Assembly (NCBI RefSeq): GCF_048569485.1
Contig: NC_134357.1
Coordinates: forward strand, 355,324,709 to 355,388,708
From: Anomaloglossus baeobatrachus
Taxonomy: Eukaryota; Chordata; Amphibia; Anura; Aromobatidae
Direction of reading: 5' to 3'
DNA length: 64,000 bases
Shown: positions 14,001 to 25,002 of the stretch, piece after piece
Position numbering within the stretch: position 1 is the stretch's first letter
How the letters are laid out: the number at the start of each line of letters is the position of its first letter
Notes under the pieces: model-generated
Told to the model about the DNA's origin: nothing
The model's input: only the letters and a program-made list of their open reading frames with translations
The model's database searches: none
Translations under genes and position numbers: made by a program

Positions 14001-17000
14001 TAGACGTGCTGCAAATATCTTTGCACTAGTGGGACAATACAGAAGTCCAACAGCCACTTTTATGATGTCACTAAGTTCACTCAGTGTTTGCTAGTATAAT
14101 GGCTTAGTAACAATGAGTTTGAGTGTGCAATGCAGGCAGACGTGCTGCAAATATCTTTGCACTAGTGGGACAATACAGAAGTCCAACAGCCACGTTTAGG
14201 ATGTCACTAAGTTCACTCAGTGTTTGCTAGTATAATGGCTTAGTAACAATGAGTTTGAGTGTGCAATGCAGGCAGACGTGCTGCAAATATCTTTGCACTA
14301 GTGGGACAATACAGACGTCCAACAGCCACGTTTAGGATGCCACTAAGTTCACTCAGTGTTTGCTAGTATAATGGCTTAGTAACAATGAGTTTGAGTGTGC
14401 AATGCAGGCAGACGTGCTGCAAATATCTTTGCACTAGTGGGACAATACAGAAGTCCAACAGCCACTTTTATGATGCCACTAAGTTCACTCAGTGTTTGCT
14501 AGTATAATGGCTTAGTAACAATGAGTTTGAGTGTGCAGTGCAGGTAGACGTGCTGCAAATATCTTTGCACTATTGGGACAATACAGAAGTCCAACAGCCA
14601 CTTTTATGATGCCACTAAGTTCACTCAGTGTTTGCTAGTGTAATGGCTTAGTAACAATGAGTTTGAGTGTGCAATGCAGGCAGACGTGCTGCAAATATCT
14701 TTGCACTAGTGGGACAATACAGAAGTCCAACAGCCACGTTTAGGATGCCACTAAGTTCACTCAGTGTTTGCTAGTATAATGGCTTAGTAGCAGTGAGTTT
14801 GAGTGTGCAATGCAGGCAGACGTGCTGCAAATATCTTTGCACTAGTGGGACAATACAGAAGTCCAACAGCCACTTTTATGATGCCACTAAGTTCACTCAG
14901 TATTTTCTAGTATAATGGCTTAGTAACAATGAGTTTGAGTGTGCAATGCAGGTAGACGTGCTGCAAATATCTTTGCACTAGTGGGACAATACAGAAGTCC
15001 AACAGCCACTTTTATGATGTCACTAAGTTCACTCAGTGTTTGCTAGTATAATGGCTTAGTAACAATGAGTTTGAGTGTGCAATGCAGGCAGACGTGCTGC
15101 AAATATCTTTGCACTAGTGGGACAATACAGAAGTCCAACAGCCACGTTTATGATGCCACTAAGTTTACTCAGTGTTTGCTAGTATAATGGCTTAGTAACA
15201 ATGAGTTTGAGTGTGCAATGCAGGCAGACGTGCTGCAAATATCTTTGCACTAGTGGGACAATACAGAAGTCCAACAGCCACGTTTAGGATGCCACTAAGT
15301 TCACTCAGTGTTTGCTAGTATAATGGCTTAGTAACAATGAGTTTGAGTGTGCAATGCAGGCAGACGTGCTGCAAATATCTTTGCACTAGTGGGACAATAC
15401 AGAAGTCCAACAGCCACTTTTATGATGCCACTAAGTTCACTCAGTGTTTGCTAGTATAATGGCTTAGTCACAATGAGTTTGAGTGTGCAATGCAGGCAGA
15501 CGTGCTGCAAATATCTTTGCACTAGTGGGACAATACAGAAGTCCAACAGCCACGTTTAGGATGCCACTAAGTTCACTCAGTGTTTGCTAGTATAATGGCT
15601 TAGTAACAATGAGTTTGAGTGTGCAATGCAGGCAGACGTGCTGCAAATATCTTTGCACTAGTGGGACAATACAGAAGTCCAACAGCCACGTTTAGGATGC
15701 CACTAAGTTCACTCAGTGTTTGCTAGTATAATGGCTTAGTAACAATGAGTTTGAGTGTGCAATGCAGGCAGACGTGCTGCAAATATCTTTGCACTAGTGG
15801 GACAATACAGAAGTCCAACAGCCACGTTTAGGATGCCACTAAGTTCACTCAGTGTTTGCTAGTATAATGGCTTAGTAACAATGAGTTTGAGTGTGCAATG
15901 CAGGCAGACGTGCTGCAAATATCTTTGCACTAGTGGGACAATACAGAAGTCCAACAGCCACGTTTAGGATGTCACTAAGTTCACTCAGTGTTTGCTAGTA
16001 TAATGGCTTAGTAACAATGAGTTTGAGTGTGCAATGCAGGCAGACGTGCTGCAAATATCTTTGCACTAGTGGGACAATACAGACGTCCAACAGCCACGTT
16101 TAGGATGCCACTAAGTTCACTCAGTGTTTGCTAGTATAATGGCTTAGTAACAATGAGTTTGACTGTGCAATGCAGGCAGACGTGCTGCAAATATCTTTGC
16201 ACTAGTGGGACAATACAGAAGTCCAACAGCCACTTTTATGATGCCACTAAGTTCACTCATTGTTTGCTAGTATAATGGCTTAGTAACAATGAGTTTGAGT
16301 GTGCAGTGCAGGTAGACGTGCTGCAAATATCTTTGCACTATTGGGACAATACAGAAGTCCAACAGCCACTTTTATGATGCCACTAAGTTCACTCAGTGTT
16401 TGCTAGTGTAATGGCTTAGTAACAATGAGTTTGAGTGTGCAATGCAGGCAGACGTGCTGCAAATATCTTTGCACTAGTGGGACAATACAGAAGTCCAGCA
16501 GCCACGTTTAGGATGCCACTAAGTTCACTCAGTGTTTGCTAGTATAATGGCTTAGTAGCAATGAGTTTGAGTGTGCAATGCAGGCAGACGTGCTGCAAAT
16601 ATCTTTGCACTAGTGGGACAATACAGAAGTCCAACAGCCACTTTTATGATGCCACTAAGTTCACTCAGTATTTTCTAGTATAATGGCTTAGTAACAATGA
16701 GTTTGAGTGTGCAATGCAGGCAGACGTGCTTCAAATATCTTTGCACTAGTGGGACAATACAGAAGTCCAACAGCCACTTTTACGATGCCACTAAGTTCAC
16801 TCAGTGTTTGCTAGTATAATGGCTTAGTAACAATGAGTTTGAGTGTGCAATGCAGGTAGACGTGCTGCAAATATCTTTGCACTAGTGGGACAATACAGAA
16901 GTCCAACAGCCACGTTTAGGATGCCACTAAGTTTACTCAGTGTTTGCTAGTATAATGGCTTAGTAACAATGAGTTTGAGTGTGCAATGCAGGCAGACGTG

Positions 17001-17200
17001 CTGCAAATATCTTTGCACTAGTGGGACAATACAGAAGTCCAACAGCCACTTTTATGATGCCACTAAGTTCACTCAGTGTTTGCTAGTATAATGGCTTAGT
17101 AACAATGAGTTTGAGTGTGCAATGCAGGCAGACGTGCTGCAAATATCTTTGCACTAGTGGGACAATACAGAAGTCCAACAGCCACTTTTATGATGCCACT
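11017..17200. repeat. Satellite sub-region with reshuffled monomer order
   Basis: The same 136-bp monomer types continue but the 37-mer order is lost. The gtgcagtg variant recurs at 11138, 13586, 14538 and 16306, i.e. at spacings of 18, 7 and 13 monomers. Blocks resembling parts of the 37-mer (for example the gtagcaatg monomer followed by a cagtattttc monomer) recur at several places. This fits repeated unequal exchange with monomer-block loss and gain. Confidence 0.8.
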
Positions 17201-18620
17201 AAGTTCACTCAGTGTTTGCTAGTATAATGGCTTAGTAACAATGAGTTTGAGTGTGCAATGCAGGCAGACGTGCTGCAAATATCTTTGCACTAGTGGCACA
17301 ATACAGAAGTCGAACAGCCACGTTTAGGATGCCACTAAGTTCACTCAGTGTTTGCTAGTATAATGGCTTAGTAACAATGAGTTTGAGTGTGCAATGCAGG
17401 CAGACGTGCTGTAAATATCTTTGCACTAGTGGGACAATACAGAAGTCCAACAGCCACGTTTAGGATGCCACTAAGTTCACTCAGTGTTTGCTAGTATAAT
17501 GGCTTAGTAACAATGAGTTTGAGTGTGCAATGCAGGCAGACGTGCTACAAATATCTTGGCACTAGTGGGACAATACAGACGTCCAACAGCCACGTTTAGG
17601 ATGCAACTAAGTTCACTCAGTGTTTGCTAGTATAATGGCTTAGTAACAATGAGTTTGAGTGTGCAATGCAGGCATACGTGCTGCAAATATCTTTGCACTA
17701 GTGGGACAATACAGAAGTCCAACAGCCACGTTTAGGATGCCACTAAGTTCACTCAGTGTTTGCTAGTTTAATTGCTTAGTAACAATGAGTTTGAGTGTGC
17801 AATGCAGGCAGACGTGCTGCACTTATCTTTGCACTAGTGGGACAATACAGAAGTGCAACAGCCACGTTTAGGATGCCACTAAGTTCACTCAGTGTTTGCT
17901 AGTATAATGGCTTAGTAACAATGAGTTTGAGTGTGCAATGCAGGCAGACGTGCTGCAAATATCTTTGTACTAGTGGGACAATACAGAAGTCCAACAGCCA
18001 CATTTAGGATGCCACTAAGTTCACTCAGTGATTGCTACTATAATGGCTTAGTAACAATGAGTTTGAGTGTGCAATGCAGGCAGACGTGCTGCAAATATCT
18101 TTGCAGTAGTGGGACAATACAGAAGTCCAACAGCCAATTTTATGATGCCACTGAGTTCACTCAGTGTTTGCTAGTGTAATGGCTTAGTAACAATGAGTTT
18201 GAGTGTGCAATGCAGGCAGACATGCTGCAAATACCTTTGCACTAGTGGGACAATATAGAAGTCCAACAGCCATGTTTAGGATGCCACTAAGTTCACTCAG
18301 TGTTTGCTGGTATAATGGCTTAGTAACAATGAGTTTGAGTGTGCAATGCAGGCAGACGTGCTGCAAATATCTTTGCAGTAGTGGGACAATACAGAAGTCC
18401 AACAGCCACTTTTATGATGCCACTAGGTACACTCAGTGTTTGCTAGTATAATGGCTTAGTAACAATGAGTTTGAGTGTGCAATGCAGGTAGACGTGCTGC
18501 AAATATCTTTGCACTACTGGGGCAATACAGCAGTCCAACAGCCACGTTTAGGATGCCACTAGGTTCACTCAGTGTTTGCTAGTATAATGGCTTAGTAACA
18601 ATGAGTTTGAGTGTGCAATG
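17200..18620. repeat. Degenerating right edge of the satellite
   Basis: Private substitutions accumulate towards the border, for example gtcgaacag, gctgtaaat, ggcatacgtg, gctgcacttatc, ctactataat and atacctttgc. Most are seen once. The last monomer ends at gtgtgcaatg and is followed directly by unrelated sequence. Rising divergence at the edge is the expected result of less efficient homogenisation there. Confidence 0.85.
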
Positions 18621-19410
18621 GGCAGGAGGGTACAGTGGCAGGGTTGTGGGTCTCTGGGTAGAGGAAAGGAAGACTGTCTTTCTATCCCTCCTAATGGGGA
18701 AATGCAGCGAGGAAATCCCTGACCTTAGCTACACAGACGCTGTCATCTTGTGTAGCTGTTTAACTCTGTTTTCACGGACTTGTCACCTATGGCTCTGACC
18801 CTGCCGTTATGAGCCCTTAAAAGGACTGATAGAAGGTTCTATCCCTATTCTGTACAGCGCTGTGTATAGAGCGTACACAGCAGTTCCGGAGATAGGCGCT
18901 GCGCCAGCGGTGACTGACACCAAGGACGCAGAAGAGATAATGGCGTCCGGACGGGCAGATGGTCGTTTTTATAATGCAGGGACATGTGACATGGACATCC
19001 TATCACACATGCTGTTGCTTCTCTGGCTAAAAGTACACTTAGCTGTGTGTGTGTGTCTGGGATTGGCTGACATGCTGGCCCGCCCCACTACACGCGCGCG
19101 CTCAGGGAAGGAAGACAAGGAAAAAAAAAAAATGGCGATTATCCATACAGCAGTGATCTGAATGCGCTGTTCCCGCACACTATACACTGAAATTTCATAA
19201 TAGTGTGAGTCACAGAGTGACTTACACTATTGCAGCGGAAAGCCAGCTAGTAATTAGCTGGTCTTTTTGCTGCTAGAACCGTTCTCGAACGTATCTAGAA
19301 CTATCTATTTGCTTTAGCAAAAAGCTCGAGTTCTAGTTCTATCTAGAACAGCCCCCAAAATCACTTGAGCCACGAACTGGAGAACCTCGAACCGCGAACC
19401 GTGCTCAACT
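18621..19410. other. Satellite-flanking sequence, no gene recognised
   Basis: Unique-looking, moderately GC-rich DNA containing a short GT run near 19043 and an A-run near 19118. A short palindromic stretch at about 19200-19232 (tagtgtgagtcac facing gtgacttacacta) and cgagttctag-type motifs at 19325-19345 suggest old MITE pieces. The open frames here are short and lack family resemblance. I see no promoter or exon that I would defend. Confidence 0.4.
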
Positions 19411-19946
19411 CTACTTTACACGCTGCAATCTCGCTGTCGGTTGTGCGACACGGGCAAATCGCTGCCCGGGCGCACAGCATTGCTTACACTCGTCACATGG
19501 ACTTACCTGCCCTGCGACGTCGCTCTGGCCGGCGAACTGCCTCTTTTCTAAGGGGGCGGTTCGTGTGGCGTCACAGCGACGTCACACGGCAGGCGTACAA
19601 TAGAAGCGGAGGGGCGGAGATAAGCTGGACGTAACATCCCGCCCACCTCCTTCCTTCCGCATTGCCGGTGGAGGCAGGTAAGGAGATGTTCCTCGCTCCT
19701 GCGGTGTCACACATTGCGATGTGTGCTGCCGCAGGAACGAGGAACAACATCGCTAATAAGCAGAAAAGATTTTTTGTTTCAGGACGACCTCTCGGTGGCA
19801 AACGATTTTGACCGCTTTTGCGATCGTTTAAGGTCGCTCATAAGTGTCACACACTGCGATATCGTTAATGACGCCGTATGTGCGTCACTAACGACGTGAC
19901 CCCGACGATAATTCATTAGCAATATCGTAGCATGTAAAGCCCGCTA
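19411..19946. mobile_element. Harbinger-like MITE A
   Basis: Left end ctttacacgctgcaatc and right end reading inwards gggctttacatgctacgat form imperfect terminal inverted repeats. The interior has the same order as the MITEs at 21980 and 42414: a GC-rich core with cgacgtcgc motifs, aagggggcgg, cccgcccacctcc, and gaggaacaacatcgct near the right. There is no coding capacity. The target duplication is not clear; family placement rests on the TTA duplications of its two relatives in this window. Confidence 0.75.
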
Positions 19947-20262
19947 TAGAGTGTATACAAAACGCGGCACTCAAATATGATGGAAAAAAAGATCATTTTT
20001 ATATTTATTGAGTGATGATAGCAATCATAATAAATAGGACATTTCTGTCTTTACAACAGACCTTCATCAGTATACAGATTCTCAGATCGAAACTGCCTTA
20101 TTTTGTGTAGCAGCGCTAGACTAAACAAGTGGCGTCCACCGCAGTAAGAGGGAGGTCTTATTTCTGGATTGCTATCATCGACAAATCAATATAAAAGGTA
20201 CAATTTCTTCATCATATTTGAGTGTCAAGTTTTCTATACACTAATTACGGGATAGGATCCTA
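19947..20262 (-). mobile_element. Hairpin retroelement-like repeat with hammerhead-like core
   Basis: Two inverted arms of about 100 bp (19947-20046 and 20147-20250), roughly three-quarters identical by eye, flank a central segment. Both arms carry gcactcaaatatgatg-type and gatgatagcaatc-type motifs. On the minus strand the centre reads CTGATGA (20070-20064), a GTCT/AGAC stem, then GAAA (20045-20042), the conserved order of a hammerhead ribozyme core. The right end (ggatcctatcccgtaat) matches the left part of the repeat near 45545. Hammerhead motifs are known in Penelope-like elements and in frog genomes; assignment here is inference. Confidence 0.55.
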
Positions 20263-21313
20263 CATGGGCACCTACTTGCTTTAGCATTATTAAGAGAAAA
20301 CATGGCAGGAAAGCTTACTCATGAAGACCAAAGATGATTCTTGGTTTTAAGCTTAGTTTAAAGGACATGTGCTTGAACTAGGAAAAGGAATAGAGAAATG
20401 TATCAAAAAAGGGGGAAATTGTGCATTATTTTAGATGTGTTTTTATGAGTGCGTTATCAATTATACATTTTCTATGGGTGAGTTATCCATTATAAATTTG
20501 AAAAATATATTGAGACTTTAGTGATTCTTGGAGCAGCCATTAGGTCCCTGGTGGGTGTTGGGGAGTCCTAATGGGTGGTGAAAACCTGTGCAGGGATCCC
20601 CTCATAACAGGCTCATTTTAATAATTGTTACCAGTTTTCTTCACCCTTTGTCGACCCATACAACCATAGCACATACAGATTATCAGTCTGTATTTATTTA
20701 GGAGGGCAAAGACGTAAATTTGTGTATCAATATGAGACCACTGCTTCACAGTGATAATGCGTCATTGCATTTATGACTCTTGTGTCCTTAGTTGGACTAT
20801 CTATGCTTTGTCATTTACTACAATTAGTTTTAGTTAAGAGCAACATCCCATATAAAGACAATGAAATATATCATTCCTCTCTACTATCAGATCCAGTTTC
20901 ATCATGCTGACGATACAGTGAAATTACAAAAGTAATGAGTCACAGGCAAGTCACCGAGGAGGACGCTGTCATCGCATAAGTATTCCATCGCATGGCGTAA
21001 ATACCATTCATGGCAATAATTCATGACGTTTTCTTCGGTATATCACCACTCCTCTTAGCTTCCTGTTTAGTTAAATCATGCAGCCACACACTGCCAGGAG
21101 ATACTTATCAGATGCCACCTATGGTGGGGACGCGGCAGACATCTTTATGTTGTCACAGAACTGCATTTTTGTGGCGACGAATGTAATAATTAAAGACTTT
21201 ATGTGACAGAGCAGCAGGTGACAAACGTTTAATAGACGTTGTGCATTGAACAATCAAGCCTACTAATCAACTAGTAATAGGATACCCCAAACCATTCTAT
21301 CAAGCACTTACAT
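20263..21313. other. Intergenic DNA, nothing recognised
   Basis: AT-rich, with no open frame of interest on either strand and no inverted or tandem repeat that I could delimit. It may contain decayed repeats below the level I can see by eye. Confidence 0.5.
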
Positions 21314-21656
21314 CAGGGGTCTCCAACCTGCGGCTCGTGGAACTATGACATGTGACTTGCGAATGTCTGCCAGCTTGGTGCATAAGCACCATATCTAGCA
21401 AACAGTTATGAAGAACAGGTCTGTAGATAATGAATTTTTTGAGTAGCCACACACAGAAGGGCAGATCTAATAGGGGTAAGGTAGGAATCCCTGGATCATG
21501 GCATACTGCTTTGATATTATTTCTTTGGAAAATCTTTGTCTGTCATTATATCAGTAATGGGGGCTCTGGGTGTCCCTTCTGAGCGGTGGCTAGATGTGGC
21601 TCGTGACCCTCTTTCTGAGCTGGATGTGCCTCTCAAGGTTAGGTTGGGGACCTCTC
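21314..21656. mobile_element. hAT-like MITE
   Basis: Starts caggggtctccaacctgcgg and ends with the approximate inverted complement aggttggggacctctc. Subterminal ctcgtg/gtggctcg motifs face each other. CAGGGGTCTCCAACC-type ends are typical of hAT-superfamily non-autonomous elements. The 8-bp target duplication cannot be read with confidence. It is about 343 bp long and non-coding. Confidence 0.65.
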
Positions 21657-21979
21657 TTTTACTTGGTTAGCTTAGTCATTGTCAATCAGTCTATTTTGTA
21701 GGTCTGGAATCACAACTGTGCACCATTTTGTCTCTATGAAAACTAACCTGGATAGAAATACAAATAATTTTTATCGTATTTTAAACCCCTTTCTATAGAG
21801 CAGCCAATAGTGTTGAAGCTATCTGAAGTTCTTGGGACATCTGCATTTGGCACCCCAGCTTTTAGGTATCCCATAACATTGCTGACACTTGGTACTGGGG
21901 TCAGAGCATTGTGACTGGCATTTGGTTCTTGGATCAATTTTATATGCACTTGAAAGGGCATTGGTATCGCAGACACTTA

Positions 21980-22563
21980 GGGGTACTTTGCACGTTGCGA
22001 CATCACTACTGCAATGTCGTCGGGGGTCAAATCGAAAGTGACGCACATCCGGCGCCAGTAATGACGTTGCAACGTGTAAAGCCTAGATGCACCGATAAAC
22101 GATCGCAAAAGCGTTGTAAATCGGTGATCTGTGTAGTGTCGGTCATTTTCATAATTTCGCTGGTGCGACAGGTACGATGTTGTTCCTCGTTTCTGCGACA
22201 GCACACATCGCTGTGTATGAAGCCGCAGGAGCGAGGAACATCTCCTTACCTGCGTCCCGCCTGCAATGAGGAAGGAAGGAGGTGGGCGAGATGTTTACGT
22301 CCCGCTCATCTCTGCCCCTCCACTTCTATTGGCCGCCTGCCATGTGACTTCGCAGTGACACCGCACGACCCGCCCCCTTAGGAAGGAGGCGGGTCGCCGG
22401 CCAGAGCGACGTCGCAGGGCTGGTAAGTGCGTGTGAAGCTGCCGTAGCGATAATGTTCGCTACGGCAGCTATCACAAGATAGCGCATCTGCGACGGGGGC
22501 GGGTACTATCGTGCTCGGCATTGCTACAATCGGCTAGCGATGTTGCAGTGTGCAAAGTACCCC
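21980..22563. mobile_element. PIF/Harbinger-like MITE B (584 bp)
   Basis: Flanked by TTA duplications (21977-21979 and 22564-22566). The termini ggggtactttgcacgttgcg and, inwards from the right, ggggtactttgcacactgca form clear inverted repeats. The interior is GC-rich with gacgtcgc, cgcccccttaggaaggaggcggg and gaggaacatctcc blocks shared with the MITEs at 19411 and 42414. The 3-bp TWA duplication is the hallmark of PIF/Harbinger. Short open frames inside are not genes. Confidence 0.85.
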
Positions 22564-23108
22564 TTAGGGCATGTGCACAAGATATTTCATGAATATTTCA
22601 TAGATGTGATTCCTCCCTCTGGGAAAATGTGAGTGCCAAATTGCATCTGCTGTACATACGTGGTTCTCTCCATTGCCTCTTATGGCAGTTCTGAGAGCAG
22701 CTGAAAACAATTTATACATACAGTGCCTTGCAAAAGTATTCACCCCCTTGGTATTTTTTGTGTTTTGCTATCTCCCAACCTGGAATTTCACTGTTTTTTC
22801 TTGTGAAGCAAACAACAAATAGGACAAAATAACTGAAAACTTCAGTGTGCATAACTATTCACCCTCCTAAAGTCATTACTATGTGGAGCCTACTTTAGCG
22901 GCAATTACAGCTACAAGTCACCTTGGAAAACTCTCTATGAGCTTTCCACATCTTGCCACTGTGATTTTTACCCATTCTTCAAGGCAAAATGGATCCAAGT
23001 CCTCCAAGATAGATGGTTTCCTCTGGTGAACAGCAATCTTCAAGTCTGACCACAGATTTTCAGTTGGTTTAGGGTAGGAGCTTTGATTAGGCCATTTAAA
23101 TACATTAA

Positions 23109-23776
23109 TCAGTTTCCCCTTAGACTACTCAAGTGTTGCTTTAACAGTATACTTTGGATCATTGTCTTGTTGGAAGGTGAACCTCTGTCCCATCCCAGTC
23201 TCACATCACTGACAGACTGAAACAGGTTTTGAAACAGGTTTTGCTCAAGAACATCCATCTTCTCTTCAACTAGCACAATTTTCCCTTTCCCTGGTGCTGA
23301 AAATATCCCCATAGCATGATGCTGCCACAACCATGTTTCACTGTTGGAATGGTGTTTTTGGGATGACAAGATGTATTGGTTTGGTGCCAGGCAAAGTGTT
23401 TACCTTGGTGGCCAAAAAGTTCAATATTCGTCTCATCTGACACAGCACCTACCCCCATACATTAGGTTAGTCTTCCACATATCTTTTGACAAACTCGAAA
23501 CGAGCCTTCCAAATTTTGGCTGTAAGTAAAGGCTTCTTTCTGGTCACTCTTCCATAAAGGACAGCTCCATAGAGTGAACAGCTTATTGTGGTCATATGGA
23601 CAGATACTCCAGTCTCTGCTTGAGAACTCTCCAGCACCTTCAGGGTTACCTTTGGTCTCTAGGCTGCCCCTTTGATTAATGCCTGGACTGAGAATTTTGG
23701 TGGGTGGCTCCCTCTTGGCAGATCTGTGGTGGTACCATCCATGATCTTTCCATTTGATGGTAATGGATTTGATCAT
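23109..23776 (-). pseudogene. Tc1 transposase remnant (DDE family)
   Basis: Minus-strand remnant of a cut-and-paste transposase. The piece at 23776-23462 resembles the helix-turn-helix end and linker of Tc1 transposases. The piece at 23458-23270, in another frame, has the SDETNIELFGHQGKHFAW block around the first catalytic aspartate and the glycine-rich GCGSIMLWGYF block. The second Asp and the NPIE glutamate region are not recognisable in one readable frame. It is broken by frameshifts and cannot encode an active enzyme. Its 5' side is interrupted by the MITE at 23822. Confidence 0.75.
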
Positions 23777-23821
23777 GCTTTGGGGAATTATCAGAGATTG
23801 GGATATTATTTAGAACCCTAA

Positions 23822-24553
23822 GGGCACCGTCACACTTTAGCAATGCTCCAGCGATCCCACCAGCGATCTGACCTGGTCAGGATCACTGGTGCGTCGCTAC
23901 ATGGTCGCTGCTGAGCTGTCAATCAGGCAGATCTTACCAGTGACCAGCCCCCAGCCACCAGCAACGCGTGGAAGCGATGCTGCGCTTAGTAACTAAGGTA
24001 AATATCGGATAACCAAGCACTTGGTTACCCAATATTTACCTTGGTTACCTGCGCACACCACTTAGCGCTGGCTCCCTGCACTTCTAGCCAGAGTACACAT
24101 CGGGTTAATAAGCAAACCGCTTTGCTTTTTACCCGATGTGTACTCTGGCTACGTGTGCAGTGAGCAGGGAGCCGGCACTGGCAGCCTGAGAGCGGTGGAT
24201 GCTAGTAACCAAGGTAAATATCGGGTAACCAACCAAAGCACTTCGCTTGGTTACCCGATATTTACCTTGGTTACAGCTTACTTCAGGCTGCCAGACGCCG
24301 GCTCCCTGCTCCCTGCACATTCAGATCTTGCTCTCTCGCTGTCAAACACAGCGATGTGTGCTTCACAGCGGGAGAGCAACGTCAAAAAAATGAACTTAAT
24401 GAACTTAAAATGAACTGTGTGTAATGAGCAGCGATTTCACAGCAGGGGCCAGATCGCTGCTCAGTGTCACACACAGCGAGATCGCTAATGAGGTCACTGA
24501 TGCATCACAAAAACCGTGACTCAGCAGCGATCTCGCTATGTGAGCAGTACCCC
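23822..24553. mobile_element. Harbinger-like MITE inside the Tc1 copy (732 bp)
   Basis: Flanked by TAA (23819-23821 and 24554-24556). Ends gggcaccgtcacactttagc and, inwards from the right, ggggtactgctcacatagcg are imperfect inverted repeats. The interior is built of smaller palindromes, with ggttacccgatatttacctt-type blocks facing gtaaatatcgggtaacc at about 23995-24280 and gtacacatcggg facing cccgatgtgtac near 24110. It is non-coding, and younger than the Tc1 it splits. Confidence 0.75.
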
Positions 24554-25002
24554 TAACTTGTACTTCTCAACAACTTTATCTCTGACTTATTGGGAGATCT
24601 CCATGGTCTTGTTGGTTAGTGTTTGTTTGATTAGTGGTGCCTCTTGCTTACTGGTGTTGGAGCCTCTGTGGCCTTTCAGAAAAGGTGTGTGTATATACTG
24701 ATAGACAATGGGAGTTCCTTTCACTAAGCATATGATTTATGAAGGTAATTGAATGCACTAGAATTTTTTAGGGGCTTCCTAGCAAAAGGGGCTTAATACA
24801 TATGCACATTGCAATTTTTATTTATGTTATCCCATAAATTATTGTTTTGCCTATATTTTTCTCACTTCACTTAACCCAACTTAAACTTTTTAGATGTAAT
24901 ACACACAAATCGGATTACAAAAATGTTTTAACACAGGTTGTAAAGTAACAAAATAGGTAAATAGCCAAGAGGCGGAGGTGGGAACACCTATGCAAGGCAC
25001 TA

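Larger units (their letters stand above)
1..18620. repeat. 136-bp tandem satellite array, about 137 monomers, open at left edge
   Basis: The monomer, phased on ctgcaaatatctttgcac, recurs every 136 bp (starts at 1, 137, 273 and so on) without interruption until about 18620, where it stops inside a monomer at gtgtgcaatg. Variant sites alternate between recognisable states: cgtttagg or cttttatg, atgcc or atgtc, caggcag or caggtag, acagaag or acagacg, gtaacaatg or gtagcaatg. These allow monomers to be typed. No gene lies inside; the short open frames that span two monomers simply follow the repeat. Length and homogeneity suit a centromeric or heterochromatic satellite, but location is inference. 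I do not recognise the family. Confidence 0.97.
22721..25002 (-). mobile_element. Decayed Tc1-like transposon, split by a MITE
   Basis: Begins cagtgccttgcaaaagtatt after a TA and ends tgcaaggcac followed by TA, giving short inverted ends of a Tc1/mariner element. On the minus strand two translated pieces resemble Tc1 transposase. 23776-23462 gives the N-terminal DNA-binding half (LSPGINQRGSLETK). 23458-23109 gives the catalytic part, with the SDETNIELFG motif holding the first catalytic Asp and NTIPTVKHGCGSIMLWGYF. The frames are broken by frameshifts and stops, so it is a non-functional copy. Without the 732-bp insert it is about 1.55 kb, normal for Tc1. Confidence 0.85.

Noticed and set aside
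11656-18451. 72-82 codon open frames within the satellite
   Set aside because: They span two monomers where a variant happens to remove a stop; they are a by-product of the 136-bp period and have no coding signature.
1-18620. Satellite as a CRISPR array or as a centromere with CENP-B boxes
   Set aside because: There are no unique spacers between repeats, and I found no CENP-B-box-like motif in the monomer; centromeric location stays unproven.
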